Position numbers and translations under genes: made by a program. A DNA stretch of 64,000 bases from Henckelia pumila (Eukaryota > Streptophyta > Magnoliopsida > Lamiales > Gesneriaceae): NCBI RefSeq assembly GCF_033568475.1, contig NC_133123.1:155139753-155203752 (forward strand), read 5' to 3'. The number at the start of each line of letters is the position of its first letter. The first letter of the stretch is position 1. This document shows, in pieces, positions 20,172 through 31,970 of the stretch. The notes under the pieces are model-generated. The model saw nothing but the letters and a program-made list of their open reading frames with translations, did no database searches and had not been told where the DNA came from.

Positions 20172-22303
20172 TTAGATATTTCGTCCGCGAAATAAAATCT
20201 AAAGACAAATCAAGATAATAATATGAAACATCAAACCATGTTTTATTACAACAAATACACAGCAAATAACTCAGGATATTCTGCTCGCATATGGCTCTCG
20301 GTTTCTCAAGTTGCTTCTTCAACGCCTCGGCGTTGCCACTGTACCATCACAAGTGGTATAGTCTTGTTCCGAAGAACTTTCTCCTTCCTGTCTAAGATAC
20401 GGAGTGGTCGTTCAACATACAACAGATCTGGCTTTAGCTGAACATCAGTAGATTGAATTACATGTGATTCATCAGCTATGTACTGTCGAAGTAACGACAC
20501 ATGAAAAACATTATGTATACTGGAAAAAGATGGCGGTAACGCCAAACGATAAGCAACATCTCCAATCTTCTTCAGTATCTGGAAAGGCCCAATGAAACAA
20601 GGTGACAACTTGCCTTTCACACCGAATCTCATCACCTTCCTGAAAGTTGATACTCGTAGGAACACATATTCACCAGGCTCAAACTGCAATGGCCTGCGAT
20701 GAATATTAGCATAACTGGCTTGTCTATCTTGAGCAGCTTTGATCCTCCGCTTGATCAAATCTACCTTATCTATAATCTGCTGCACCAACTCAGGACCCTC
20801 GACTTGTCGTTCTCCGACTTTATCCCAGAATAACGGAGTACGACACCGTCGACCATACAATGCCTCGAAAGGTGCCATATCAATACTACGATGATAAGTG
20901 TTATTGTAGGCAAATTCGATCAAAGGTAACTGATCCTACCAAGACAAACCAAAATCCATGACAGAAGAACGTAGCATATCCTCCAGCGTACGAATTGTCC
21001 GCTCTGACTGCCCATCAGTCTCCGGATGATATGCAGTGCTCAAACTCAGAGTGGTACCCAAAGCCTACTGAAAACTACCCCAAAAACGTGAGGTAAATCG
21101 CGGGTCTCTATCACTAACTATACTCACTGGAATCCCATGTAATCGCACTATCTCCTGGACATATAAGCGTGCCATGTGATCATAAGAATACTCCCGGTTG
21201 TAAGGAATAAAATGTGCTGATTTCATCAAACGGTCAACAACGACCCAGATAGCATCACACTGACGTGAAGTCATAGGCAAGTGAGTGACAAAATCCATAG
21301 TCACGTTCTCCCACTTCCATTCGGGAATCTCAAGATTCTGCAGTAATCCACCTGGTCTTCGATGTTCAGCCTTGACCTGTTGACAAACCAAACATCTTGA
21401 AACAAATTGATACACACTCCTCTTCATCCCTTTCCACCAGAATCTAGTTCGCAAGTCCTTATACATTTTCATACTACCAGGATGAACTGATAATCGACTC
21501 CTGTGAGATTGAGAAAGAATATCGTTCCTGAGATCCGCAACATTAGGTACAACCACTCGATTAGATAGGCACACTAATCCATCTGCCTGAAAATGGAATC
21601 CAGATGTATTAACCCCATTGGCTAGACGTGCCAAACGTTGAGTCTTAACATCAGATATCTGAGCATCTCTGATCCGAGGATACAATGCTGGCTCAGATAG
21701 AATAGTATACAATCGAATCTCATTTCTCCCTTTCCTGTGCTTGAGCGTAAAAATCAATGAACAGCACTCTTGTATCATATGAGATATTTCATTAGTCTGA
21801 AGTGCAGACAGTCTCACCTGCCGACTCAAGGCATCAGCAGTAAGATTAGCAGAACCTGGATGATATTTGATTTCACAATCATAATCCTTCAGAAGATCCA
21901 TCCAGCGTCTCTGTCGCATATTCAACTCCGCCTGAGTGAATAAATACTTCAAACTCTTGTGATCCGTAAATATCTCAAATTTCTCGCCATAAAGATAATG
22001 CCTCCAAATCTTGAGTGCAAATATAATGGCGGCTAACTTGAGATCATGTACTGGATAATTATTCTCATGCGTCTTCAACTGTCGAGAAACACAGGCTATA
22101 ACATGTCCATGCTGTGTAAGAACACATCCTAACCCCTGACTAGAGGCATCAGTATAGATAACATAACCTCCTGATCCAGAAGGTAGAGCTAACACAGGTG
22201 CAGTAGTAAGATGTCTACGCAGCTCGTGAAATGACTCCTCACAATCCGAGGACCATATGAAGGCAACATCTTTCCGTGTAAGCTGTGTCAAAGGCCTGGC
22301 CAA
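20172..22303 (-). pseudogene. Gypsy B RNase H, integrase and chromodomain-like tail, with stops
   Basis: RNase H is clear ([47 protein letters not shown]). The integrase follows, with its H2C2 finger ([10 protein letters not shown] ... CLVCQQ) and DDE core ([30 protein letters not shown]). In-frame stops occur at about 21068-21070 (relative has Lys in FQKALGTT), at 20936-20938 (Trp in SWQDQLPL region) and near 20304-20306 (Trp in EEATWETE). The C-terminal piece has the GEYVFLRVS linker and the LDRKEKVLRNKTIPLVMVQW ... GVEEAT tail of Tekay-type chromoviruses. Compare gypsy C, where the integrase half is still one frame. Confidence 0.88.
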
Positions 22304-23695
22304 TTATGCAAAATTCTCGATGAACCGAAGGTAATAACCCGCTAGACCCAAGAAACTTCGAATCTCAGCAACCGTCGTTGGACGAGACCAATTCAGCACT
22401 GCCTCTATCTTACTTGGATCAACAGATATCCCTTCACTAGAAATTACATGACCGAGAAACACTACGCGATCAAGCCAGAATTCGCACTTGCTTAATTTCA
22501 CATACAACTGCTTATCTCGTAACGTCTGTAAAACAATCCTCAGATGTTGTGCATGTTCATCCTTGTCATGAGAAAAGACAAGAATATCATCAATAAAGAT
22601 GATGACAAATCTATCCAGATATTCTCGAAATACCTGATTCATGAGATTCATAAAGACTTTCGGTGCATTCGTCAAACCGAATGGCATCACCAGAAATTCA
22701 TAATGCCCGTATCTGGTCCTGAAAGCAGTCGTAGAAATATTCGAGTCTCGTACCCGCATCTGGTCGTATCCAGATCTCATATCTATCTTCGAGTAAACAG
22801 AAGTACCCTGTAATTGATCGAACAGATCATCAATCCGCGGCAAAGGATACTTATTCTTGATGGTGACACGATTCAACTGCCTGTAATCAATACATAATCG
22901 CATCGATCCATCCTTATTCTTGAAAAACAACACAGGTGCTCCCCACGGAGAAACACTCGGACGGATATATCCCTTATCTAGCAGATCCTGTAACTTCTGT
23001 TTCAATTCCCTCATCTCTGATGGTGCCAGACGATAAGGTGCTCGGGATATAGGCGTAGTTCCTGGTACTAGATCAATACCAAATTCAACCTCTCGAACCG
23101 GAGGAAAACCAAGAATCTCATCAGGGAATACATCAGGAAACTCGCTGACAACCGGTAACTGATCGATACCCGGACTACTCGTGGACATATCAACTGCATA
23201 GATGAGGTAGCCCTCCCCACCTGACTCTAAGACATGACATGCCTTCAAAGCCGAAACAAGTGGCATCGGAGGTCGCGCACCCTCACCATAAAAGTACCAG
23301 CTATCACCCTCATCCGGATGAAACTGTACCAGACGCTGATAACAATCCACAGTAGCGTGATACAAAGTCAGCATATCTATTCCCAAAATACAATCAAAAT
23401 CTGCCATCGCTAGAATCATCATATTAGCAGACAACATGTGACCCTCAAACTCCAGAAGGCAACCCATCACTAGACGCTTAGTCACTACCTCCTGCTCTAG
23501 CGGAGTAGATACAACTAAATCCATATCTAATGATACATAAGGTAATCTATGTCTCTTAACAAAACGGCTAGAAATAAAGGAATGTGATGCTCCAGTATCA
23601 ATTAAAACAAGTGCAGGAATACCACATAACAAAAAGGTACCTGCCAACATGCGATCGCTTCCCTCAGTAGCCTGGTCTTGAGACAGAGCAAACAC
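22304..23695 (-). pseudogene. Gypsy B protease and reverse transcriptase (463-codon frame)
   Basis: The aspartic protease is near the start ([20 protein letters not shown]33 of this frame). After the linker [15 protein letters not shown] comes the full [46 protein letters not shown] (catalytic Asp pair), [25 protein letters not shown]. It ends in an in-frame TAA at 22304-22306 just before [11 protein letters not shown], so in the ancestor it continued into the RNase H part. Two small oddities are FFKNKDGS instead of FVKKKDGS, and GYDQ for the usual GYHQ. Confidence 0.9.
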
Positions 23696-23779
23696 CTGCC
23701 CTTGTGAGTGTGGATGGTAAACAGAAGAACTCTGTGGTGCTGGCTGCTGACGTGAAAAAGTAGAAGTCTGAGATCCAAC

Positions 23780-24714
23780 CTATGATCCCGATCCACTAGC
23801 AGAACTCGTACGCTGAGGACAATCTCTCCGCAGATGTCCCTGCTCACCACAAATATAACAAGCACCAGTAGCCTTCCGACATGAAGCTGCAGGATGTTTC
23901 TCTTCACAGTGGCTGCAAAATTCCTCCTTCTTCTTCTTCTTCTTCTTCCCGAAACGGAATGTACCTCGTGAACCACGAGAACCAGACGAAGTAATAGGAG
24001 TAGAAGAAGACATAGGTCCAGATTGCACAACAGATTGAGCTCTAGGCTCAAAAGATCCACTAGACTATCCTGGCATCATCAACTGTGCCCGCCTGTTGCT
24101 GGTCTCCACAAGACGGCAACGGTTCACCAAAGTCTCATAAGATGTCGGATCATCACAGACGACAACTTGTGAGTATATATCTTGATTCAAGCCTTGCAGA
24201 AAGATATCATACTTGGACGCATCACTGTCACTGATATGAGGACTAAAAGGTAGCAGATCAAGAATCGTTGCTGATATTGATCAATAGTCATTGATCCTTG
24301 CCTCAGAGTAAGCAACTCCAACGATCGTGCCTGGCGAACATCTGGAAGAAAATACAGTTTCTGAAACTGCTGACAGAAATCTCCCCAAGTCATCTGTCCT
24401 CTCTCAGTACGTGCCTGAGCAGCCTTGGCATCCCACCAAAAACGTGCTCGATCCTCTAGAACGAATTCTAGAACTTCCAATTTCTGCTCCTCAGTGCAAT
24501 AGAAAGCTCAAAAAGCACTCTCGAGTTTGTACATCCAACTTCTTGCTTGTTCAGGATTCTCGCCTCCCACCAAGGGTTTCGGTCCTACTTGCATGAACTT
24601 ATTAATAGTGTAGCGATGTCTACCCTCATGAGAACGATACTAATCATCACGATGGCGATGATGACGATCATGACCACCTCCCTGGCCAGCACTACCATGA
24701 CTCTCGTCAGCCAT
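23780..24714 (-). pseudogene. Gypsy B gag, frameshifted
   Basis: It starts at the ATG at 24714 (MADESHG, His/Arg-rich). Stops appear near 24641 and 24509, and the frame shifts around 24265 after QQRFL. The capsid part is recognisable (VLEFVLEDRARFWWDAKAAQ, WGDFCQQFQKLYF). A final frame (24028-23780) has a lysine run, a CX2C cluster (FCSHCEEKHPAASC) and the CCHC knuckle CYICGEQGHLRRDC. Confidence 0.85.
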
Positions 24715-24808
24715 ATCCTGAAAAGAATTGCACATTAAAATCCCAAATGTGCAAGAATTACTCAAGACTAAACTAAATACCAAGTACTAATTCCCAAAAT
24801 CTATGCAT

Positions 24809-24820
24809 GCTCTGATACCA
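24809..24820 (-). other. Primer-binding site of gypsy B
   Basis: The minus strand reads TGGTATCAGAGC, with a four-base gap to the LTR edge at 24825. Confidence 0.92.
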
Positions 24821-24824
24821 AAAA

Positions 24825-25317
24825 TGTAGTGACCCTGCATGGAATCATCTACTAACTGGCAACTAATAGCATGCATTAAACTTGAAACAGCAAAATACTT
24901 AACAGAGTAAAACGTGCGGAAACATAATCCATAAATTACATATCAGCTTAGTAAAATATATCCAGGCTTAATACTGTAGTGATACAACCATATCGAAAAA
25001 CTTAAAAGTAAACATTATACAGCTATATCGAATCCTGCTGTATAATAAACTCCTCAAGGCTCCTGCTCCCTAGTCCTGCCTTGAACTACCAGCTCCGTCC
25101 ATCCTGCGACCTGCCCCATGAAATAGGGTGTCCAAGATAATAACTAAGACGTGAGCGCTAACACTCAGTACATAAACATGAGTAAACATATGTATATAGT
25201 GCATGCAACATGATGACTGGTAAAGGGTCATCTGAAAAGTCATGCTCAGTACCGGCGCCACATGAGTGCTGCCACCGCACGGATCAACCTCTGGGTGAAA
25301 CCACACTTGTCAAGTAC
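24825..25317 (-). repeat. Gypsy B 5' LTR, inner part (493 bp)
   Basis: It begins TGTAGTGACCCTGCATGGAATCAT and matches 18666-19158 closely. It ends with AGTAC (25313-25317), the target duplication of gypsy C, and resumes at 30970. Confidence 0.92.
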
Positions 25318-26776
25318 TGTAGTGACCCTGCATGGTATCACCTACTAACTGGCAACTAATAGCATGCATTAAACTTAATACAGCAAAATAACTTACAGAG
25401 TAAAACATGCGGAAACAAAACCATAATTTACATATCAGCTTTAGTAATATAATCCAGGCTTAAATCTGTAGTGATACAACCAAATCAAAAACTTAAAAGT
25501 AAACATTATACAGCTATATCGAATCTTGCTGTATAATAAAATCCTCAAGGCTCCTACTCCCTAGTCTTGCCTTGAACTACCAGCTCCGTCCATCCTGCGA
25601 CCTGCCCCATGGAATAGGGTGTCCAAGATAACAACTAGGACGTGAGTGCTAACGCCCAGTACATAGACATGAGTACACATAAATATATGATGCATGCAAC
25701 ATGATGACTGGTAACGGGTCATCCGAAAATCATGCTCAGTACCGGCGCCACATGAGTGCTGCCACCGCACGGATCAACCTCTGGGCGCAACCACACTCGT
25801 CTAGTACACCAGAGTAGACAGACATAAATGCCCCCGCCGTCGCGGTACTCTTAGTGACAGACTATCGAGTATAGAGATGAGCGGCTCTATAGTCAGGTAT
25901 AACAAGGTATAGGCTCAACGTGTATATGTACATGACATATGAATATAGAAAGCGGTAAATCATATATCATGCCATATAATAATGCCAAATAAATGCAACA
26001 TATAAACATGTATACTCGCTGGCAATCTCAGTCAATATGTACGTACCTCTAGGCTAGTTCAAGTAAAGTAAGATCCTAGGTTCCAAGCCTATATTCAAAA
26101 GTTCACTGTATCACTACATCAATTCTATAAGCCTTAACTAAGCTAATAAGTACTCCCAAAACTTAAATAGATTCCCGGACCATACCTTCGTCCGTAGTTA
26201 GCCCTTTGGAGTCGCTAGTTCCGGATGACTATAACCATACCTTGGTTATTACAGAACCTCTATTATAACCGATAGGGCCCTCAAGTGTATATCTCACACT
26301 ATATAACTGAAGAAAGAAACTCGGGAATTCGTATTTCAAAATAAAATCGAACGAGCCCTATTTATAGGCAAAATTCCCGGCTAGGATCGGAACTTCCGAT
26401 TTCAGGATCGGAGCTTCCGATCCAGCTCACTGCGTGCATGTAAGACACGCCAGGATCGGAACTTCCGATCGGACGATCGGAGCTTCCGATCTGCTCTACG
26501 TTCAACACTTGTCAAAACTCGCGGCTGATTCATCGGGCAAAGCTGGCAGCCGGAGATCGGAACTTCCATTCCAGGATCGGAGCTTCCGATCTCGATGCTT
26601 CCGCTGAGCTTCCGAAGTGGCTGGGATCGGAGCTTCCGATCTGGGTTTGGAGCTTCCGATCCGGCCCAAAGTCAAAAGCCCATATTCCCTTCCGAAGTCC
26701 AATAACACTCCGAAATTACTAACCTTTAATCATGTTTAACATATTATTATCTTAAAATGGAATCTGGGTTACTACA
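25318..26776 (-). repeat. Gypsy C 3' LTR
   Basis: The LTR is 1,459 bp with TG...CA ends, bordered by the polypurine tract 26777-26788 (AGGTGGGGAGAA on the minus strand). It contains a minus-strand TATA box at 26366-26359. Confidence 0.92.
26385..26665 (-). promoter_or_regulatory. Paired-dyad array in gypsy C LTR (GATCGG type)
   Basis: Eight sites of GATCGGA(A/G)CTTCCGATC occur, two of them decayed. The first six start at 26385/26406, 26454/26475 and 26555/26575, so within-pair steps are 21, 21 and 20. In the first three pairs the left site has centre ACT and the right has GCT. The positions line up with the gypsy B array although the dyad sequence differs. The copy in the other LTR is at 30574-30860. 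Confidence 0.8.
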
Positions 26777-26896
26777 TTCTCCCCACCTTTAGATATTTCG
26801 TCCGCGAAATAACATCTAAAGACAAATTAAGATAACAATATGAAACATCAAACCATGTTTTATTCCAACAACTGTAATTACATCTTACATCGTAAA

Positions 26897-28222
26897 TCAT
26901 AAGTACAAAGCAAACAACTCAGGATATTTCGCTTGCATACGACTTTCAGTTTCCCAAGTTGCTTCTTCAACGCCTCGGCGCTGCCACTGTATCATCACAA
27001 GTGGTATAGTCTTGTTCCGAAGAACTTTCTCCTTCCTGTCTAGGATACGGATTGGTCGTTCAACAAAAGACAGATCTGGCTCTAGCTGAATATCAGTAGA
27101 CTGAATCACATGAGATTCATCAGCTATGTAATGTCGAATCAACGACACATGAAAAATATTATGTATACTGGAAAGATTTGGCGGTAAAGCCAAACGATAT
27201 GCAACATCTCCGATCTTTTCCAGTATCTGGAAAGGTCCAATAAAACGAGGAGACAACTTGCCTTTCACGCCGAACCTCATCACCTTCCTGAAAGGTGATA
27301 CTCGAAGAAACACATATTCACCAGGCTCAAACTGAAGTGGCCTGCGATGAATATTAGCATAACTGGCTTGTCCATCTTGAGCAACTTTGATCCTATGCTT
27401 GATCAAATCTACCTTGTTTACAATCTGCTGCACCAATTTAGGACCCTCGACTTGTCGTTCCCCGACTTCATCCCAGAATAACGGAGTACGACACCGTCGA
27501 CCGTACAATGCCTCGAAAGGTGCCATATCGATACTACGATGATAACTGTTATTGTAGGCAAATTCGATCAAAGGTAACTGATCCTGCCAAGATAAGCCAA
27601 AATTCATGACAGAAGAACGTAGCATATCCTCCAGCATACGAATCGTCCGTTCTGACTGCCCGTCAATCTTCGGATGATATGCAGTGCTCAAACTCAGAGT
27701 GGTACCCAACGCCTTCTGAAAACTACCCCAAAAACGTGAGGTAAATCGCGGGTCTCTATCACTGACTATGCTCACTGGAATCCCATGTAATCGCACTATC
27801 TCCTGGACATATAAGCGTGCCATGTGATCATAAGAATACTCCCGGTTGTAAGGAATAAAATGTGCTGATTTCATCAAACGGTCAACAACGACCCAGATAG
27901 CATCACACTGACGTGAAGTCATAGGCAAGTGAGTGACAAAATCCATAGTCACGTGCTCCCACTTCCATTCGGGAATCTCAAGATTCTGCAGTAATCCACC
28001 TGGTCGTCGATGTTCAGCCTTGACCTGTTGACAAACCAAACATCTTGAAACAAATTGATACACACTCCTCTTCATCCCTTTCCACCAGAATCTAGTTCGC
28101 AAGTCCTTATACAGTTTCATACTACCAGGATGAACTGATAATCGACTCCTGTGAGCTTGAGAAAGAATATCGTTCCTGAGCTCCGCAACATTAGGTACAA
28201 CCACTCGATTAGATAGGTACAC
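26897..28222 (-). pseudogene. Gypsy C integrase and chromodomain-like tail, uninterrupted (~440 codons)
   Basis: One open frame covers the H2C2 finger ([13 protein letters not shown] ... CLVCQQ), the DDE core (D in [11 protein letters not shown] in [16 protein letters not shown] in [12 protein letters not shown]), the GEYVFLRVSPF linker and the tail LDRKEKVLRNKTIPLVMIQW ... [21 protein letters not shown]. Gypsy B has three stops in the same region. Upstream of it, an in-frame TAG at about 28233-28235 separates it from RNase H. It might still fold as an integrase if expressed, but there is no RT in this element. Confidence 0.88.
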
Positions 28223-28235
28223 TAAACCATCTGCC

Positions 28236-28854
28236 TAAAAATGGAATCCAGATGTATTAACTCCATTGGCTAGACGTACCAAACGCTGAGTCTTAACATC
28301 AGATATCTGAGCATCTCTGATCCGAGAATACAATGCTGGCTCAGATAAAATAGTATACAATCGAATCCCATTTCTCCCTTTCTTGTGCTTGAGCATAAAA
28401 CTCAATGAACAGCACTCTTGAATCATATGAGATACTTCACTAGTCTGAAGTGCAGAAAGTCTCACCTGCCGACTCAAGGCATCAGCAGTAAGATTGGCAG
28501 AACCTGGATGATATTTGATTTCACAATCATAATCTTTCAGAATATCCATCCAGCGTCTCTGTCGCATATTCAACTCCGCCTGAGTGAATAAATACTTCAA
28601 ACTCTTGTGATCCGTGAATATCTCAAATTTCTCGCCATAAAGGTAATGCCTCCAAATCTTGAGCGCAAATACAATGGCGGCTAACTCGAGATCATGTACT
28701 GGATAATTAGTCTCATGCGTCTTCAACTATCGAGAGGCATAGGCATTAACATGTCCATGCTGTGTCAGAACACATCCTAACCCCTGACCAGAGGCATCAG
28801 TATAAACAACATAGCCTCCTGATCCAGAAGGTAGAGCTAGCACAGGTGCAGTAG
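28236..28854 (-). pseudogene. Gypsy C RNase H remnant
   Basis: It starts at the deletion joint near 28854 with the end of the RT region ([20 protein letters not shown]) and runs through RNase H ([36 protein letters not shown]). Two in-frame TAGs are present, at about 28728-28730 (Gln in ASRQLKTHE) and 28233-28235 (Gln in FHFQADGL). Both are CAG-to-TAG changes. Confidence 0.85.
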
Positions 28855-29396
28855 ATATCTTGGTTCAAACCTTGTAGAAAGATATCATACTTCGACGCAT
28901 CACTCTCATTGATATGAGGACTGAAAGGTAGCAGATCAAGAAATCGTTGCTGATATTGATCAATAGTCATTGATCCTTGCCTCAGAGTAAGCAACTCCAT
29001 CGATCGTGCTTGGCGAACAGCCGGAGGAAAATACAATTTCTGGAACTCCCGACAGAAATCCCCCCAAGTCACATGTCCTCTCTCAATACGTGCCTGAGCA
29101 GCCTTGGCATCCCACCAAAAACGTGCTCGATCCTCTAGAAAAAATTCTAGAACTTCCAATTTCTGATCCTCAGTACAATCGAAAGCACAAAAAGTACTCT
29201 CGAGTTTAGACATCCAACTTCTCGCTTGTTCAAGATTCTCACCTCCCACCAAGGGTTTCGGTCCTACTTGCATAAACTTATTAATAGAGTAGCGACTTCT
29301 ACCCTCATGATGACGATGTTGATCATCATGATGGCGGTGACGATGATGATGATGACCACCTCCCTGGCCAACACTAACATGACTCTCGTCAGCCAT
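28855..29396 (-). pseudogene. Gypsy C gag, truncated by internal deletion
   Basis: It starts at the ATG at 29396 (MADESHVSVGQGGGHHHH), with a long His/Arg/Asp-rich head and an intact capsid domain (CTEDQKLEVLEFFLEDRARFWW, FQKLYFPPAVRQARS, LLPFSPHINESDASKYDIFLQGLNQDIY). At about 28855 it fuses to sequence from the RT-RNase H boundary, out of frame. The CCHC knuckle, protease and RT are absent. A short repeated word (GTAGATATC/GTAGTAAG in relatives) at the joint suggests a microhomology deletion or template switch. Confidence 0.85.
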
Positions 29397-29489
29397 ATCC
29401 TGAAAAGAATTGCACATTAAAATCACAAATGCGCATTAATTACTCAAGACTAAACTAAATCCCAAGTACTAATCCCAAAATCTAAGCAT

Positions 29490-29501
29490 GCTCTGATACC
29501 A
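29490..29501 (-). other. Primer-binding site of gypsy C
   Basis: The minus strand reads TGGTATCAGAGC and sits next to the LTR edge at 29506. It is intact, so the RNA could still be primed by a helper system. Confidence 0.9.
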
Positions 29502-29505
29502 AAAA

Positions 29506-30964
29506 TGTAGTGACCCTACATGGTATCACCTACTAACTGGCAACTAATAGCATACATTAAACTTAATACAGCAAAATAACTTACAGAGTAAAACATGCGG
29601 AAACAAAACCATAATTTACATATCAGCTTTAGTAATATAATCCAGGCTTAAATCTGTAGTGATACAACCAAATCGAAAACTTAAAAGTAAACATTATACA
29701 GCTATATCGAATCCTGCTATATAATAAAATCCTCAAGGGTCCTGCTCCCTAGTCTTGCCTTGAACTACCAGCTCCGTCCATCCTGCGACCTGCCCCATGG
29801 AATAAGGTGTCCAAGATAACAACTAGGACGTGAGCGCTAACGCCCAGTACATAGACGTGAGTACACGTAAATATATGATGCATGCAACATGATGACTGGT
29901 AACGGGTCATCCGAAAATCATGCTCAGTACCGGCGCCACATGAGTGCTGCCACCGCACGGATCAACCTCTGGGCGCAACCACACTCGTCTAGTACACCAG
30001 AGTAGACAGACATAAATTCCCCCGCCGTCACGGTACTCTCAGTAACAGACTATCGAGTATAGAGCTGAGCGGCTCTATAGTCAGGTATAACAAGGTATAG
30101 GCTCAACGTGTATATGCACATGACATATGAATATAGAAAGCGGTAAATCATATATCATGCCATATAATAATGCCAAATAAATTCAACATATAAACATGTA
30201 TACTCGCTGGCAATCTCAGTCAATGTGTACGTACCTCTAGGCTAGTTCAAGTAAAGTAAGATCCTAGGTTCTAAGCCTATATTCAAAAGTTCACCGTATC
30301 ACTACATCAATTCTATAAGCCTTAACTAAGCTAATAAGTACTCCCAAAACTTAAATAGATTCCCGGGCCATACCTTCGTCCGTAGTTAGCCCTTTGGAAT
30401 CGCTAGTCCCGAATGACTATAACCACACCTTGGTTATTCCAGAACCTCTATTATAACCGATAGGGCCCTCAAGTGTATATCTCATACTATATAACTGAAG
30501 AAAGAAACTCGGGAATTCGTATTTCAAAATGAAATCGAACGAGCCCTATTTATAGGCAAAATTCCCGGCTAGGATCGGAACTTCCGATTTCAGGATCGGA
30601 GCTTCCGATCCAGCTCACTGCGTGCATGTAAGACATGACAGGATCGGAACTTCCGATCGGACGATCGGAGCTTCCGATCTACTCTACGTTCAACACTTGT
30701 CAAAACTCGTGGCTGAGTCATCGGGCAAAGCTGGCAGCCGGAGATCGGAACTTCCGTTCCAGGATGGGAGCTTCCGATCTCGGTGCTTCCGCTGAGCTTT
30801 CGAAGTGGCTGGAATTGGAGCTTCCGATCTGGGTTCGGAGCTTCCGATCCGGCCCAAAGTCAAAAGCCCATATTCCCTTCCGAAGTTCAATAACACTTCG
30901 AAATTACTAACCCTTAATCATGTTTAACATATTATTATCTTAAAATAGAATCTGGGTTACTACA
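29506..30964 (-). repeat. Gypsy C 5' LTR
   Basis: The LTR is 1,459 bp and contains the minus-strand TATA box (30554-30547) that would drive the element. It has the same dyad array as the 3' LTR with a few decayed sites. Confidence 0.92.
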
Positions 30965-30969
30965 AGTAC

Positions 30970-31970
30970 ACCAGAGTAGTCAGACATAAATATCCCCGCC
31001 GTCGCGGTACTCTCAGTGACAGACTGTCGAGTATAGAGCTGAGCGGCTCTATAATCAGGTATATCAAGGTATAGACTCAACGTGTATATGCACATGACAT
31101 ATGAATATAGAAAGCGGTAAATCATATATCATGCCATATAATAATGCCAAATAAATGCAACATATAAACATGTATACTCGCTGGCAATCTCAGTCATTGT
31201 GTACGTACCTCTAAGCTAGTTCAAGTATAGTAGGATCCTAGGTTCCAATCCTATATTCAGAAGTTCATCGTATCACTACATAAGTTCTATAAGCCTTAAC
31301 TAAGCTAATAAGTACTCCCAAAACTTAAATAGATTCCCGGATCATACCTTCGTCCGTCGATAGCCCTTTGAAGTCGCTAGTCCCGGATGACTATAACCAC
31401 TCCTTGGTTATTCCAGAACCTCTATTATAACCGATAGGGCCCTCAATTGTATAACTCACACTATATAACTGAAGAAGAAAACTCGGGAATTCGTATTCAA
31501 ATTATGACTCCGAAGAGCCCTATTTATAGGAAAATTTTTGAACGAGTTTGGGCCCTCTGAACTGGGGTTCGGATCGTCCGATCCAACTCACTGCCTGCAT
31601 GCGAGACACGTCGAGTTTGGACCGTCCGATCACCACTTCGGGTCGTCCGAAGTGTCCTAAATTCGACACTTGTCAAAAACCATGGCTGAGTAATCCTGCC
31701 TACTTGGCACATGTGAAGTTTGGGCCATCCGATCCTACTTCGGATCATCCGAACTTGCCTTAACTCCGAAGTCAACAAGCTCACCTTCGGAGCCCCCAGT
31801 GTGCTGAGTTCGGGCCGTCCGAAGTCCTCTTCGGATCGTCCGAACTGGCTCAGAAAATGAAAATCCAATTCTTGATTCTAAAGTCCGATTAAGCCCTCGA
31901 ATTGGTTAATTACCAACCCTTAATCATGTTTACCATATTATTATCTTAAAATGGAATATGGGTTACTACA
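30970..31970 (-). repeat. Gypsy B 5' LTR, outer part (1,001 bp)
   Basis: It resumes at ACCAGAGTAGTCAGAC after the AGTAC duplication and ends GGTTACTACA. It contains a TATA box (31528-31521, minus) and the TTCGG-type dyad array (31545-31850). Together with 24825-25317 it equals the 3' LTR length exactly. Confidence 0.92.

Larger units (their letters stand above)
25318..30964 (-). mobile_element. Gypsy C, internally deleted Ty3/gypsy nested in gypsy B LTR
   Basis: It is 5,647 bp with a perfect TSD AGTAC (25313-25317 and 30965-30969) and two LTRs of exactly 1,459 bp. The internal region is about 1.9 kb shorter than in B because the gag end, protease and most of the RT are gone. It is a close relative of B inserted into B, so it is younger than B. 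The LTRs still differ by several bases per 250. Confidence 0.93.
18666..31970 (-). mobile_element. Gypsy B, Tekay-like Ty3/gypsy, complete structure, dead, carrying nested gypsy C
   Basis: It is bounded by TGTAGTGACCC (18666) and GGTTACTACA (31970) with TSD ACCTT. Without gypsy C and its duplication it is about 7.65 kb. The 3' LTR (18666-20159) and the 5' LTR (24825-25317 plus 30970-31970) are both 1,494 bp, which confirms the nesting. The LTRs differ at a few percent of positions by eye, so it is much older than copia A. All coding domains remain but are split by stops and frameshifts. Confidence 0.92.
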
